DNA of 64,000 nt from CAKZNE01 sp963976435 (GTDB taxonomy: Bacteria > Bacteroidota > Bacteroidia > Flavobacteriales > Schleiferiaceae), in the NCBI GenBank assembly GCA_963976435.1, contig CAXBKQ010000016.1, positions 1 through 64,000 of the forward strand, given 5' to 3'. The notes beneath the pieces are model-generated. The model ran no database searches, was not told the origin of the DNA, and worked only from the letters and a program-made list of their open reading frames with translations. Positions within the stretch are counted from its first letter, which is position 1; each line of letters opens with the position of its first letter. Below are positions 54,226 to 62,788 of this stretch, piece by piece. The translations under genes and the position numbers were made by a program.

Positions 54226-55359
54226 TTATACTTCTAATTTTTTCTTTGCTAAACTGAATTCAAAATATCTCGAATCCATCACCAATGCAAGAAAAAATAA
54301 GTGGTTCTGAGCGATGTTCCCGGTCAGAAGCGCCAAAAAAAATGTAAAGATAATTAATGCTCTAATTCTACCATCATTAACAACCCAAAATCTATCTATT
54401 ATGGCCAATACGAAAGGGATTAGACCAATTACTCCTAGTTCGGCCAAAATCTCCAAAATAATATTATGAGGGTAAGAATAGGCCTCCTCCGTAAATCCAA
54501 AACCATGTCCAAAAATGGGTGAATCCACAAATAATCCATAGGCCCATCTAAAAAGGTAACCCCGGCTATGAACATTAAAAAATTTATTTCCAGATTCCTC
54601 AATGCTAAACAACCTACTGGTATTGATATCTACATCAAGATAAACCAACAATCCTATTAATACAGCCAAAGAAACACCTAGCAGAAGTAGGTTTTTACCA
54701 ATATTCCCCTTTTTTCCTTGTTGCCAAATAAAATAAGGAACAATAAATAGTATCAAGGCTAAAACCGTTTGCCTAGTTTGGGTTAGTAATAATCCAATGC
54801 CAATTATGGCCAAACCGATTAAAAAGAGCTTTTTCCTTACAAAGCTCAAAAGGATTAATGCAATTATGAAAGCCAATGTTCTAGAGTCTTCCAATACTCC
54901 AGTAACAATCCTCGACCTGGTGGTTTCCTCCGTTAACATACTAGTTCTTAACTGAAAACCATATTGACTGGAATTATAGATAAGGATAAAGGAAATTATT
55001 ATTCCAACGGCAATTATTAAATTGATATTTAACCTATATCCCGAGCTAATAAATAGATCAACCACAAAAATTATGAAGACCGTCCTAACCAGTAGAATTT
55101 GCAATTTAAAGCCGGCATAGCCTACATCTCGAAATAAAAATGAGAATAGAATAATTAGCAAAAAAAACAGAAGCAATCTATATTTCCTGAAATTAACCTT
55201 CTTAAGTCCACCACGCTGAATAATATAAAAGAAGGAAATTAAAGAAATGGCAAATTCTAAAGACACAGAAAAACTAAATCCAAACTGATTGGCTGCATAA
55301 TTAAATAAATTATAAGCCAAAAGCATTAGGAAATTTATGTGCAGTAGAATTTTTCCCAT
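54226..55359 (-). CDS. O-antigen polymerase/ligase-like membrane protein (Wzy candidate)
   Basis: This 377-residue protein has ten or more hydrophobic segments and a periplasmic loop after about residue 260 with HSRGYLFRWAYGLFVDSPIFGHGFGF and YPHNIILEILAELGVIG. The pattern of Gly-His-Gly followed by His-Asn is the Wzy_C motif of O-antigen ligases and polymerases. In a cluster with Wzx and several glycosyltransferases it is most likely the Wzy polymerase that joins repeat units in the periplasm. Ligase activity cannot be excluded by sequence alone. Confidence 0.82.
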   Translation of the reverse strand: MGKILLHINFLMLLAYNLFNYAANQFGFSFSVSLEFAISLISFFYIIQRGGLKKVNFRKYRLLLFFLLIILFSFLFRDVGYAGFKLQILLVRTVFIIFVVDLFISSGYRLNINLIIAVGIIISFILIYNSSQYGFQLRTSMLTEETTRSRIVTGVLEDSRTLAFIIALILLSFVRKKLFLIGLAIIGIGLLLTQTRQTVLALILFIVPYFIWQQGKKGNIGKNLLLLGVSLAVLIGLLVYLDVDINTSRLFSIEESGNKFFNVHSRGYLFRWAYGLFVDSPIFGHGFGFTEEAYSYPHNIILEILAELGVIGLIPFVLAIIDRFWVVNDGRIRALIIFTFFLALLTGNIAQNHLFFLALVMDSRYFEFSLAKKKLEV

Positions 55360-55361
55360 AA

Positions 55362-56480
55362 CTACTTTGCTAAAAGAGAAATTACTTGGTTAAGCCTTAA
55401 AGACTCTTCTTTTTGGTTGTACACCTTATTAAATTTTTCGAATTCTTGTTTGATATTCTCATTATTTGAGATCTCATTCAATTCCTGTAAAAATTCGGAA
55501 TCACTACCTTTTCTTACTAGCCCGATTTTAAAGTTTTTGAATGTCGTATGAAATATCTCCTGTCCAGTTGTAATCATGGGTAATTGGAATTGAGAATATT
55601 CATAAAGCTTATTAGGTGCACAATATTTATTATTTAGATTGGCATCGGAATAAGATATTAAACCGAAGTCTGAAATATTCAAAAGGCTATAAAGTGTTTT
55701 TAAATCCACTTTTCCCAGAAAATGCACATTTTCTAAACCCTTTTCTTTAAAACCATTTTTCAATTCTTGGATATAGGATTCTGAACCACCACCTACGATA
55801 AGGACAATTGCATTTTCAATTTTTGCAATTTCACCTACCAATAAGTCTATCCTTCGAATGGGGGTTACTACCCCTTGGTAAATATAAATTGAAGAAGAAG
55901 AATTTTTTAATACTTGGAAATTCTCCTCCAATTGATCTTTTGAAAATAAATCGTGGGAAATTTTTACATCGGGAATATTTCTTACTACCTCTGGTTGAAC
56001 TTCTAAGCCATAATATTCCTTCATCATCCTTGCTCTTTCGTCGTTTGCGGCAATTATTAAGTCAAAGGAATGGATGGATATTCTTTCTAAAAAGAAAAAG
56101 AGTTTTGTTCGAAAATCAACCTTTTCTTCTTTTTCTACGATAGTTAATTCATGGGCATCATACACAACTTTTGCCCCTGTAACAAGTTTGGCTATTCTTC
56201 CTACAAATGTTAAATAATAGTCATGGACATAAACAATATCTGGTTTTAATTTAATGGCTTTAGAAAGAAATGCAAAGAAAAATAAGATCTGTTCCAGATA
56301 AGGATTTTTGGCGTAGTAGGTATTTTTTCGCTTTAGTAACCTTGCATTCGAAATTTGAAATTTCTCATCCTTACAATGCGAAAAAAGACTTACATCGTGG
56401 TCATTAGTCAAAGATCCTATAGATCTTAAAACCCTTCCGTCATGTTCTATATACCCATAAAGGCCCATTAATATTTTCAT
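55362..56480 (-). CDS. glycosyltransferase family 4
   Basis: This 372-residue GT-B protein shows MGLYGYIEHDGRVLRSIGSL at the N-terminus, VVYDAHELTIVEKEEKVD in the acceptor domain, and the donor domain with YIYQGVVTPIRRIDLLVGEI, ALIVGGGSE-like IVLIVGGGSESYIQEL, and CAPNKLYEYSQFQLPMITTG. It lies 2 bases before wzy and overlaps the flippase gene by ATGA. The sugar and linkage are unknown. Confidence 0.85.
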   Translation of the reverse strand: MKILMGLYGYIEHDGRVLRSIGSLTNDHDVSLFSHCKDEKFQISNARLLKRKNTYYAKNPYLEQILFFFAFLSKAIKLKPDIVYVHDYYLTFVGRIAKLVTGAKVVYDAHELTIVEKEEKVDFRTKLFFFLERISIHSFDLIIAANDERARMMKEYYGLEVQPEVVRNIPDVKISHDLFSKDQLEENFQVLKNSSSSIYIYQGVVTPIRRIDLLVGEIAKIENAIVLIVGGGSESYIQELKNGFKEKGLENVHFLGKVDLKTLYSLLNISDFGLISYSDANLNNKYCAPNKLYEYSQFQLPMITTGQEIFHTTFKNFKIGLVRKGSDSEFLQELNEISNNENIKQEFEKFNKVYNQKEESLRLNQVISLLAK

Positions 56481-57772
56481 CCTTTCGACAGTACTTTTTT
56501 GAATATTCTAAAATCTTGTTTTGTTGGCAGCAATAACCTAAGAACTGAATAATTCTTGGAAAACTTAAATACAATAAATACTACAGAGGCCAATGCGGCA
56601 ATCAATTTGCTAATAGCGGCACCCATCAGGCCATATTCTGGAATTAATATCAATCCGAAAAGGAGGGAAATGCTTATAGAAATAACAAATTGGTAGGTTC
56701 CATAAATCGGCTTGCCTAAGCCTGCAAAATGATTAAAAACTAAATTTCCTGTTCCTTCAAGAATCATGGCCAATAACAAATAGTTTAGTGCTATTTGCAA
56801 ACCGGTAAATTCATCTCCGTATATGAAAAGGATAATTTCATTTCCGAAAATCCACAATGGTATAGAGATTAGCGCCGTAACTATTAAACTTAGTTTTACA
56901 ATTAAGGAGGTAAAAGCATAGTTGAACTTTTCATCCGTTTCGTTTGATACATAAGGATATAGTATCAGGCCAATCTGGTTTGGGATATTGGCAATTAAAT
57001 TTGGAAATGCCAGTGCTACAGTGTACAATCCCACAGTGGAAACTGTTGCATAAATTTCAATCAGAAGGATATTCAGTCTTGATGACCAAAATCCACCCAT
57101 TCCGGTGAAAAAATAAGCGAAGCCATTGCTGAGAATTTTTTTGATAATTATCCACTGGTACAATTTCCCTTCTATGCTTTCTCTTAATTCTTTCCTTACA
57201 TGATACAGGTGTAAACCAAAGTTCAAAAAGGTGGTTATCACAAATGCAATTACAACATTGAGTACCGTTATATTGTCGGTAAATAGTAGAATGGATATCA
57301 ATATTAAAAGGGCAATGGCTTCAAATGCATTAAGGATATTATAAGCAATTACTCTTTTATTAGCCAATAAAAAATGCCGTATCTGAGTGTCTATTGCTAG
57401 GGGAATTATCACTAGCATGGATAACCAAAATATTTCATTAGAGGCATTGTTAAACAAGATGTTTATACCTATATAATATAGAATGGTATTGACTAAGATT
57501 ACAATTAGACCCATGACTGTAGAGAACAACATGAGGTTTCTCAATATCACAATCTTATTGTAAATTTTCTTACCAATAAAAAAAATGGAAGACTCTGGTG
57601 TGCCTAGGTTAGAAACCAAGGTTAAAAGAACAAAATTAAGAGCCAGGAGAGCCCATATACCGCGGCCCTCAGGGCCTAATGTTCTTGCGATACTGATTCC
57701 AAAAACTATGGAGGATAGAATTACAACAATTCTAAACATGAAAGTGGACAAGGCACTTCTAAAAAAAGCCAT
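56477..57772 (-). CDS. lipid-linked oligosaccharide flippase (Wzx-like, MATE/MVF fold)
   Basis: This 431-residue inner-membrane protein has about twelve hydrophobic segments, starting FRIVVILSSIVFGISIARTLGPEGRGIWAL, the ARxLGPxGxG stretch of the polysaccharide transporter family. Later parts read NHFAGLGKPIYGTYQFVISI and LIPEYGLMGAAISKLIAALA, both typical of the family. It should flip the undecaprenyl-linked repeat unit to the periplasm. It overlaps its upstream GT gene by one base (TAATG) and its downstream GT gene by ATGA, so all three are translationally linked. Confidence 0.92.
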   Translation of the reverse strand: MAFFRSALSTFMFRIVVILSSIVFGISIARTLGPEGRGIWALLALNFVLLTLVSNLGTPESSIFFIGKKIYNKIVILRNLMLFSTVMGLIVILVNTILYYIGINILFNNASNEIFWLSMLVIIPLAIDTQIRHFLLANKRVIAYNILNAFEAIALLILISILLFTDNITVLNVVIAFVITTFLNFGLHLYHVRKELRESIEGKLYQWIIIKKILSNGFAYFFTGMGGFWSSRLNILLIEIYATVSTVGLYTVALAFPNLIANIPNQIGLILYPYVSNETDEKFNYAFTSLIVKLSLIVTALISIPLWIFGNEIILFIYGDEFTGLQIALNYLLLAMILEGTGNLVFNHFAGLGKPIYGTYQFVISISISLLFGLILIPEYGLMGAAISKLIAALASVVFIVFKFSKNYSVLRLLLPTKQDFRIFKKVLSKG

Positions 57773-58941
57773 TATCGTCCTTTTGTTAAACTGTCTACTA
57801 CGGACTCTAAGCCATTGGAAAGAACCTTAAAGTCTAAATTCTCTTTTACAAAATTTTGCCCGGCTTTTGCCATTTCCTCAATTCTTGATGGTTCTTTACT
57901 TAATTCAATTATTAAATCCGCGGCTTTATCAACGAAATTATCTTTATCCACCAGAACACCAGTTTTCATATGTTCAATAATATTCCTTTGTTCACCGCTT
58001 TTGCCATCTACTGTCATGGCACAAGTTCCTGCAGCCATTGCTTCTCTTAAAATACTACCACCATGAGGATCTACATCTAGCAATGGCATAATATCTATTG
58101 CTTTTAAAACTACAGGAAGATTCTCCTGTTTAATATATCCTAGGAACCTTAGATTTTCAAATACTTGATTATTCTTTGCTATTTCGATGAGCTCTGGTTT
58201 CCACTTTCCATCGCCGATAATCAGGAAATTAAATTTATCAAATCCCTTTTTCTTTAGACTAATGATCAGATCTAAGGTGAAACGGATTTCCATATTTTTT
58301 TCAATCCTACCTAACCAGCCAATGGCAATATTAGAATCTGGGATATCATTCTTCTTCCTTAATTCCCGAATTTCATTCTCATTTATTTCAATTCCAAAAT
58401 GATTGAAATCTACACCTCCTCGAAAAAATAAATTATTTAATTTCTTAGAATCTACCCCTTTATCACGAATTAGATTTAAAATATAATTGTAGCCGATAAA
58501 GACATCGGTAAAGCGGTGAAGAGGTAAAAGGTGGAACTTATTATTATTAAAATGAAAACCTTCATTTTTTGATAAATCTCCACCAATAAATCGAATATGT
58601 TTGGTGGAAAGGAAGGCGGTTGCAAAACAGCTGGTGAAATAACTAATAAAGCCATTTGAAATAAGGACATCGGCCTTTTTTCTTTTTACAATGCTTCTTA
58701 ATTCAATGGCCATTTTTAGCATTTTGCCTTTATCTGCAAAAGCATTAAATGGGTCATAAGGGCTTCCGATCTGGATTAATTCACTAGCAATCTCTTCGAA
58801 TTTCCCCTTCAGATCCCCATCAAAAACATAGGTCACAATAATGTTATACTTTTCTTTATCCAGGTTTTTTAGAACATTATAGGAGAAGGTTTGTTGTCCT
58901 CCAAAGTTCATCCCTTCGATAAAAAACAAAATTGTGGTCAT
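57772..58941 (-). CDS. glycosyltransferase family 4
   Basis: This 389-residue transferase has FIEGMNFGGQQTFSYNVLKNL at its start (the GGxE/GGQQ site), SNGFISYFTSCFATAFLS, FFRGGVDFNHFG, and the donor domain with AIGWLGRIEKNMEIRFTLDL, LLDVDPHGGSILREAMAAG and GTCAMTVDGKSGEQRN. The PHGGSILREAMAAG stretch is the E-containing donor motif. It follows the ACP gene by 18 bases and overlaps wzx by one base. The donor sugar is unknown. Confidence 0.87.
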   Translation of the reverse strand: MTTILFFIEGMNFGGQQTFSYNVLKNLDKEKYNIIVTYVFDGDLKGKFEEIASELIQIGSPYDPFNAFADKGKMLKMAIELRSIVKRKKADVLISNGFISYFTSCFATAFLSTKHIRFIGGDLSKNEGFHFNNNKFHLLPLHRFTDVFIGYNYILNLIRDKGVDSKKLNNLFFRGGVDFNHFGIEINENEIRELRKKNDIPDSNIAIGWLGRIEKNMEIRFTLDLIISLKKKGFDKFNFLIIGDGKWKPELIEIAKNNQVFENLRFLGYIKQENLPVVLKAIDIMPLLDVDPHGGSILREAMAAGTCAMTVDGKSGEQRNIIEHMKTGVLVDKDNFVDKAADLIIELSKEPSRIEEMAKAGQNFVKENLDFKVLSNGLESVVDSLTKGR

Positions 58942-58959
58942 AAAAAATGTGACTTGTGA

Positions 58960-59181
58960 TTATTTGGATTGAATTAAATCCAGAAATGATTCTATGGAAA
59001 CCAATTTTTCGATTTCTTCTGGTGTAAATGAGACAGAAAATTCAGCTTCTACATCAGCTACCAAGGTAAGATGTGCAATGGAGTCCCAATTTTCATACTC
59101 ATCCTTATTCAGGTCTAGCTTTAAATTATTCTGATCTTCTTCTAAAACTTCCGCGAAAATTTCTAATAATTTTTCTTTCAT
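58960..59181 (-). CDS. acyl carrier protein of the polysaccharide cluster
   Basis: This 73-residue acidic protein is a single ACP domain: MKEKLLEIFAEVLEEDQNN, the phosphopantetheine site in NWDSIAHLTLVADVE with its Ser, and VSFTPEEIEKLVSIESFLDL. It overlaps the FkbH-like gene by ATGA and so is made with it. It is separate from fatty-acid ACP genes, none of which is in the window. By analogy with other FkbH-ACP pairs it could carry a small acyl group such as glyceryl; that is inference. Confidence 0.93.
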   Translation of the reverse strand: MKEKLLEIFAEVLEEDQNNLKLDLNKDEYENWDSIAHLTLVADVEAEFSVSFTPEEIEKLVSIESFLDLIQSK

Positions 59182-60764
59182 ACTTCTACCTTATACAAAT
59201 TGCTTAATTCAAAGGCCTTGTCTAGCCCTAACACATAATTCTTTATTCCTGAGGAATCCGTATTCACCAATTCCATTCCCATTCTTTCGTAAAACTCTTC
59301 CGTTTGCTTATTCTTTTTGGAAGGGATAAACTGGGCATTAACTTTTTTCACACCTCGTTCTACCAACTGATTCATCAATCCTTTAAAGAATTCTGTTTCA
59401 ATACCTCTACCAAGGATTCTACAGCTCAGCAAAAATAGATCAATTTCAGCACTGTCGCCATTTATTTTAGCAATAGATAAAAGGGTTATACCGCTATCCC
59501 CAAATTTATCTGTAACGGCCATGTGATATACTAAATGGCCCTTCTGTGCAAATTCTAATATATCAGCAACCTCATATCTCTTGGTAGTAAGATTAAACTG
59601 ATTTGTTTTTTGGGTCATTTGAGCCACACGAACGGCAGAGAATTCATCAACCAATTTTGGGTAGAGTGTCATTTCTAGAGATGCAATATATTCATCTACA
59701 TTGACGAACTTATTTTTGGCCTGACTTCGTTTTTTATTCTCAATATACTGTTTGGTTTTTGCCTTATCCTCATTGGTAAGTTCAAAAACTTTAAAGTGAT
59801 TATCCCACACCTCCCAAAAGAAAGTAGGAAGATCGTAAGGGTTTTTTGGAAATTCAGGGATTTCAACTTCTGGAAGAACCTGTTTCACCATTTGTCTTTC
59901 TGCGGGGTTATCATCGATAAATACCATACTGTCCAAGCCTATATTTAGTTCTTGGGCGATACTTTGAATGTTTTCCGCTTTATTTTGCCAATTTGCTCTT
60001 ACAGCAGAAAAGTGGTCTTCCTTCAATATCAGGTATGGGTTTTTTTCCCAAACCTCTTGCACGTCCTCCAAATTATTCTTGCTACAAACGGCCAGAATAA
60101 CTCCATTTTTTTGAGCCTCTAGAAGTAATTCCTGAAAGGTTCGGAAGGCTAATCCTGGGTAGGCATCTCCAATTTGAATTCCCGAAATTCCATCTTCCCC
60201 TAAAATTCCTCCCCATAAGGTATTATCTAAATCCAGGACCAAACACTTTTTTCGTTTGTTGGCCAAGACATTGAGCTTTTGGTTGAACCATTTTTTAAAG
60301 GGTCTGGCCAAGGTAGGAGCGATTACAATTTGAGAAATTAGATAATATTTCCAATCAAAAATTTGATCTAGGGAATAATCATTTAAAAAGTCATCAATAT
60401 TTAAAAATTGGACTCTATTGGAGGTGTTTTGAGAGGATTGATAAATGAAGGAATTAAATTCATTTACCTTCTCCAGAACACTTGTATCACCATCAACAAA
60501 ATTTCCTAGTAATCTTGGTGAAATTGTAAAAAGGATAAAATTGTGTTGCTCGTTTTCCTGAAGCAACATTTCCAATTGTCCTTTATAACTTTCAATTTCG
60601 TTACAAAGTTTTTCCAAATCAGCATTTGGCGGTGGAATAAAAAACCAAATTAGGGATTTGGCATTTTGTGTAGAAATTGATAAATCACCGTATCCATTAT
60701 ATTCCGCTTCTAGCTGTTTGAATAAATGTTCGAGGGTATGATTTCTATAAATCAGGTATTTCAT
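59178..60764 (-). CDS. FkbH-like HAD-IIIC family protein
   Basis: FkbH-type proteins move a three-carbon unit from 1,3-bisphosphoglycerate onto an ACP to give glyceryl-ACP. The 528 residues have an N-terminal SGNH-like region (about 1-150), a HAD-IIIC domain (about 165-330) with CLVLDLDNTLWGGILGEDG (motif I Asp pair), AVCSKNNLEDV and MVFIDDNPAERQMVKQ, and a C-terminal GNAT-like part with VRVAQMTQKTNQFNLTTKR and LSCRILGRGIETEF. This is the usual full-length FkbH plan. The ACP gene overlaps it downstream and the VOC gene overlaps it upstream by 20 bases. Which acyl group it loads is not visible. Confidence 0.9.
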   Translation of the reverse strand: MKYLIYRNHTLEHLFKQLEAEYNGYGDLSISTQNAKSLIWFFIPPPNADLEKLCNEIESYKGQLEMLLQENEQHNFILFTISPRLLGNFVDGDTSVLEKVNEFNSFIYQSSQNTSNRVQFLNIDDFLNDYSLDQIFDWKYYLISQIVIAPTLARPFKKWFNQKLNVLANKRKKCLVLDLDNTLWGGILGEDGISGIQIGDAYPGLAFRTFQELLLEAQKNGVILAVCSKNNLEDVQEVWEKNPYLILKEDHFSAVRANWQNKAENIQSIAQELNIGLDSMVFIDDNPAERQMVKQVLPEVEIPEFPKNPYDLPTFFWEVWDNHFKVFELTNEDKAKTKQYIENKKRSQAKNKFVNVDEYIASLEMTLYPKLVDEFSAVRVAQMTQKTNQFNLTTKRYEVADILEFAQKGHLVYHMAVTDKFGDSGITLLSIAKINGDSAEIDLFLLSCRILGRGIETEFFKGLMNQLVERGVKKVNAQFIPSKKNKQTEEFYERMGMELVNTDSSGIKNYVLGLDKAFELSNLYKVEV

Positions 60765-61161
60765 TTTCTAATAATTCTATTATTCCAATTTCTTTGCTAT
60801 AATAAAAACTAACGCGTTTGCCATGAAAGGCAACTGCTGGTGTAGGTTTAAGAATTTGAACAAACCTATTTTTTCTGGCTATGGCTGTGAAATCCTCAAA
60901 ATTTTGAACTTCATAGCAAGTATGATAACATGTAGCCCCCATTTTTTGCAGGATGTGATCAATAGGGCTTCCTTCTATTAAAGGTTCAATTAGTTCAATA
61001 ATAGGATGACCATCCTTCACCATAAAGCATATTCTTACCTTTTGAATAGGATCTTCAAATAATTCTTCATTTTCATGATGATAGCCTAGGCTTTTATATC
61101 TTAAGATTGCCTTTTCAATATTGCTTGTAGCAACTCCAATATGGTGAAATTTTAATTCCAT
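60745..61161 (-). CDS. VOC (glyoxalase-fold) protein, methylmalonyl-CoA-epimerase-like
   Basis: This 138-residue protein has two beta-alpha-beta-beta-beta modules of the vicinal oxygen chelate fold: LKFHHIGVATSNIEKAILRY and KVRICFMVKDGHPIIELIEP in the first, and CYHTCYEVQNFEDFTAIARK with FYYSKEIGIIELLE in the second. His and Glu metal ligands are at the expected places (HHIG, IELIEP, CYHTC, IIELLE). It resembles methylmalonyl-CoA epimerase. A TTG three codons upstream (61170) also opens the frame; the ATG at 61161 is preferred. It lies between the LpxD-like gene and the FkbH-like gene. The reaction is unknown. Confidence 0.85.
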   Translation of the reverse strand: MELKFHHIGVATSNIEKAILRYKSLGYHHENEELFEDPIQKVRICFMVKDGHPIIELIEPLIEGSPIDHILQKMGATCYHTCYEVQNFEDFTAIARKNRFVQILKPTPAVAFHGKRVSFYYSKEIGIIELLENEIPDL

Positions 61162-61177
61162 TAAGTCCAATTCCTAA

Positions 61178-62083
61178 TTAAAATTCGCGGCCTGGGTTTC
61201 CAAATACCTTTTTCTCGGCTTTTACATTTCTGATAACAACAGAACCCATTCCTATACTAGCTTTTTTTCCAATTCTGGTTCCGTCCATAACTTTCACTCC
61301 CATCCAAATTTCAACATCATCCTCAATACGGGAACTCCCGCCAATGGTAGTTTGGGCAGCAATATAAACTTGACGGCCAATATTCACATTATGACCAATA
61401 TGAACCAGGTTATCTATTTTAGTTCCGAATTCAATTTTTGTAGGTCCTAAGGCTCCTCTATCAATACAAGAAGCTGAACCTACCTCCACAAAATCCTCCA
61501 AAATCACAGATCCAATATGTGGAAATTGAATAGGAAATCCATTTTCATCCTTATTATATCCATAGCCATCCCCACCAAGGTAAGCCCCAGCTTTTATAAT
61601 TACATTTTTGCCAAGGATAATATCCTGATATAAAACAGCACCAGCATATATATATGAGCCTTGGTCTATAGTACAATTGGGACCAATAAAGGCATTGGGT
61701 CCGATATATACATCTTCGTGAATTGTAGCCGAAGGATCCACTACAGCACTGGGATGTATGCCAAAGGCTGGACGATTTACAAAGAGGGCATTTCCAATTT
61801 GGCTAAAGGTCAATTTTGGATTTTTCACCCTTATTAAAGTCTTGCTTTTTAGGCTTTCCGATTTTTGGATATCGAAATCACAAATAATGATATTTGCCTT
61901 ACAAGATTCAATTAATTCTTGTTTATCTTTTCTTAGGTGATCTACAAAAACGAGGGAGTTTTCATGAGCATCTCCTAAGGTTTTAATATCTGAAAAAAAA
62001 GACTCCTTATCCTCGTCTGGTTTTTCGATTGAGATATCTTTTGGGAAAAAAGATTCAATATCAGAAAGTGAATATTTACTCAT
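61178..62083 (-). CDS. LpxD-like left-handed beta-helix N-acyltransferase
   Basis: This 301-residue protein has an N-terminal uridine-binding-like domain (about 1-100, LGDAHENSLVFVDHLRK) and a long hexapeptide-repeat beta helix (about 105-301) with IHPSAVVDPSATIHEDVYIG, IIKAGAYLGGDGYGY, DRGALGPTKIEFGTKIDNLV and HIGHNVNIGRQVYIAAQTT. The YGY and the HIGHN with its catalytic His are those of LpxD, which moves acyl from ACP to UDP-sugar amine. It lacks the C-terminal helices of true LpxD (about 340 residues) and sits with an ACP gene. It is therefore likely to acylate an amino sugar of the polysaccharide, not lipid A. The exact donor is unknown. Confidence 0.87.
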   Translation of the reverse strand: MSKYSLSDIESFFPKDISIEKPDEDKESFFSDIKTLGDAHENSLVFVDHLRKDKQELIESCKANIIICDFDIQKSESLKSKTLIRVKNPKLTFSQIGNALFVNRPAFGIHPSAVVDPSATIHEDVYIGPNAFIGPNCTIDQGSYIYAGAVLYQDIILGKNVIIKAGAYLGGDGYGYNKDENGFPIQFPHIGSVILEDFVEVGSASCIDRGALGPTKIEFGTKIDNLVHIGHNVNIGRQVYIAAQTTIGGSSRIEDDVEIWMGVKVMDGTRIGKKASIGMGSVVIRNVKAEKKVFGNPGREF

Positions 62084-62786
62084 AAAAATGATTGAAAAAA
62101 TAAGTGTCCGGGTGAATCAATATGTGAATTAGCGGATGGTTATCCCCTAAATGTTCTTTTATACTTCTATTGTCATTGGCAACAATTTTCCCTTTGTTGT
62201 AGCACTTCCATCTAGTCCATTCAGAATCTGAAACATAAAAGGCCTCTTGAAATAAATTGTATTCTGGTTCTTTATCATAGCCTTCGTACAATAAGCCAAA
62301 TTCCTTTGGTTTTCTATCCTTCCAAAAGTCCAAATTATTATAGCCTGTCATACCACCATGTGAAGCCACGCTTGTAACTTTATAGTCGAACATTCTTCCT
62401 AAGACCTCCAAATCTCGAAGCAAGCATTTTTCTGCATCTTCATTCCAGATTTTAGATTGATCAACAATTTCGGAGTGGTAACCAAGTTCATGGCCATTGT
62501 CTAAAAGTCTTCTTATTACCTTATAAGACTCAAATGAAAAGGGATTGTATTCTGGAGCGTGAAGTCTAATAAAGAAGCTTCCTTTAATATTTAATTCCTC
62601 AAAAATATTTAGCAATTGGCTAACCTTTTTTACTGAAAAATCAATGTCAATTCTATTGACTACTGTTTTTTCAGGTAGATTAGTTTTCATTTTTACAAAC
62701 TCTTCACAGGTGATCACTTTATATCCATGATCTAGAACAGCTTGGTATTCTGATTTTAAATTATCCCAAGTAAATTTATAGGCCAT
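62076..62786 (-). CDS. NodB-like polysaccharide deacetylase family protein
   Basis: This 236-residue cytoplasmic protein has the distorted TIM-barrel of carbohydrate esterase family 4. Motif 1 is NRIDIDFSVKK (two metal-site Asp), motif 2 is GHELGYHSEIVD (two His), and SVASHGGMTGYNN and HPDTYFFNHFYE supply later active-site residues. No signal peptide is present, so it acts on a cytosolic sugar, perhaps a nucleotide sugar. It overlaps the LpxD-like gene by 8 bases and starts 3 bases after the HisF-like stop. A role in freeing an amine for the LpxD-like enzyme is possible but unproved. Confidence 0.8.
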   Translation of the reverse strand: MAYKFTWDNLKSEYQAVLDHGYKVITCEEFVKMKTNLPEKTVVNRIDIDFSVKKVSQLLNIFEELNIKGSFFIRLHAPEYNPFSFESYKVIRRLLDNGHELGYHSEIVDQSKIWNEDAEKCLLRDLEVLGRMFDYKVTSVASHGGMTGYNNLDFWKDRKPKEFGLLYEGYDKEPEYNLFQEAFYVSDSEWTRWKCYNKGKIVANDNRSIKEHLGDNHPLIHILIHPDTYFFNHFYE

Positions 62787-62788
62787 TT

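Noticed and set aside
61178..62083. Lipid A gene lpxD
   Set aside because: It lies among capsule genes with its own ACP, is shorter than LpxD and no lpxA, lpxB or lpxC is near.
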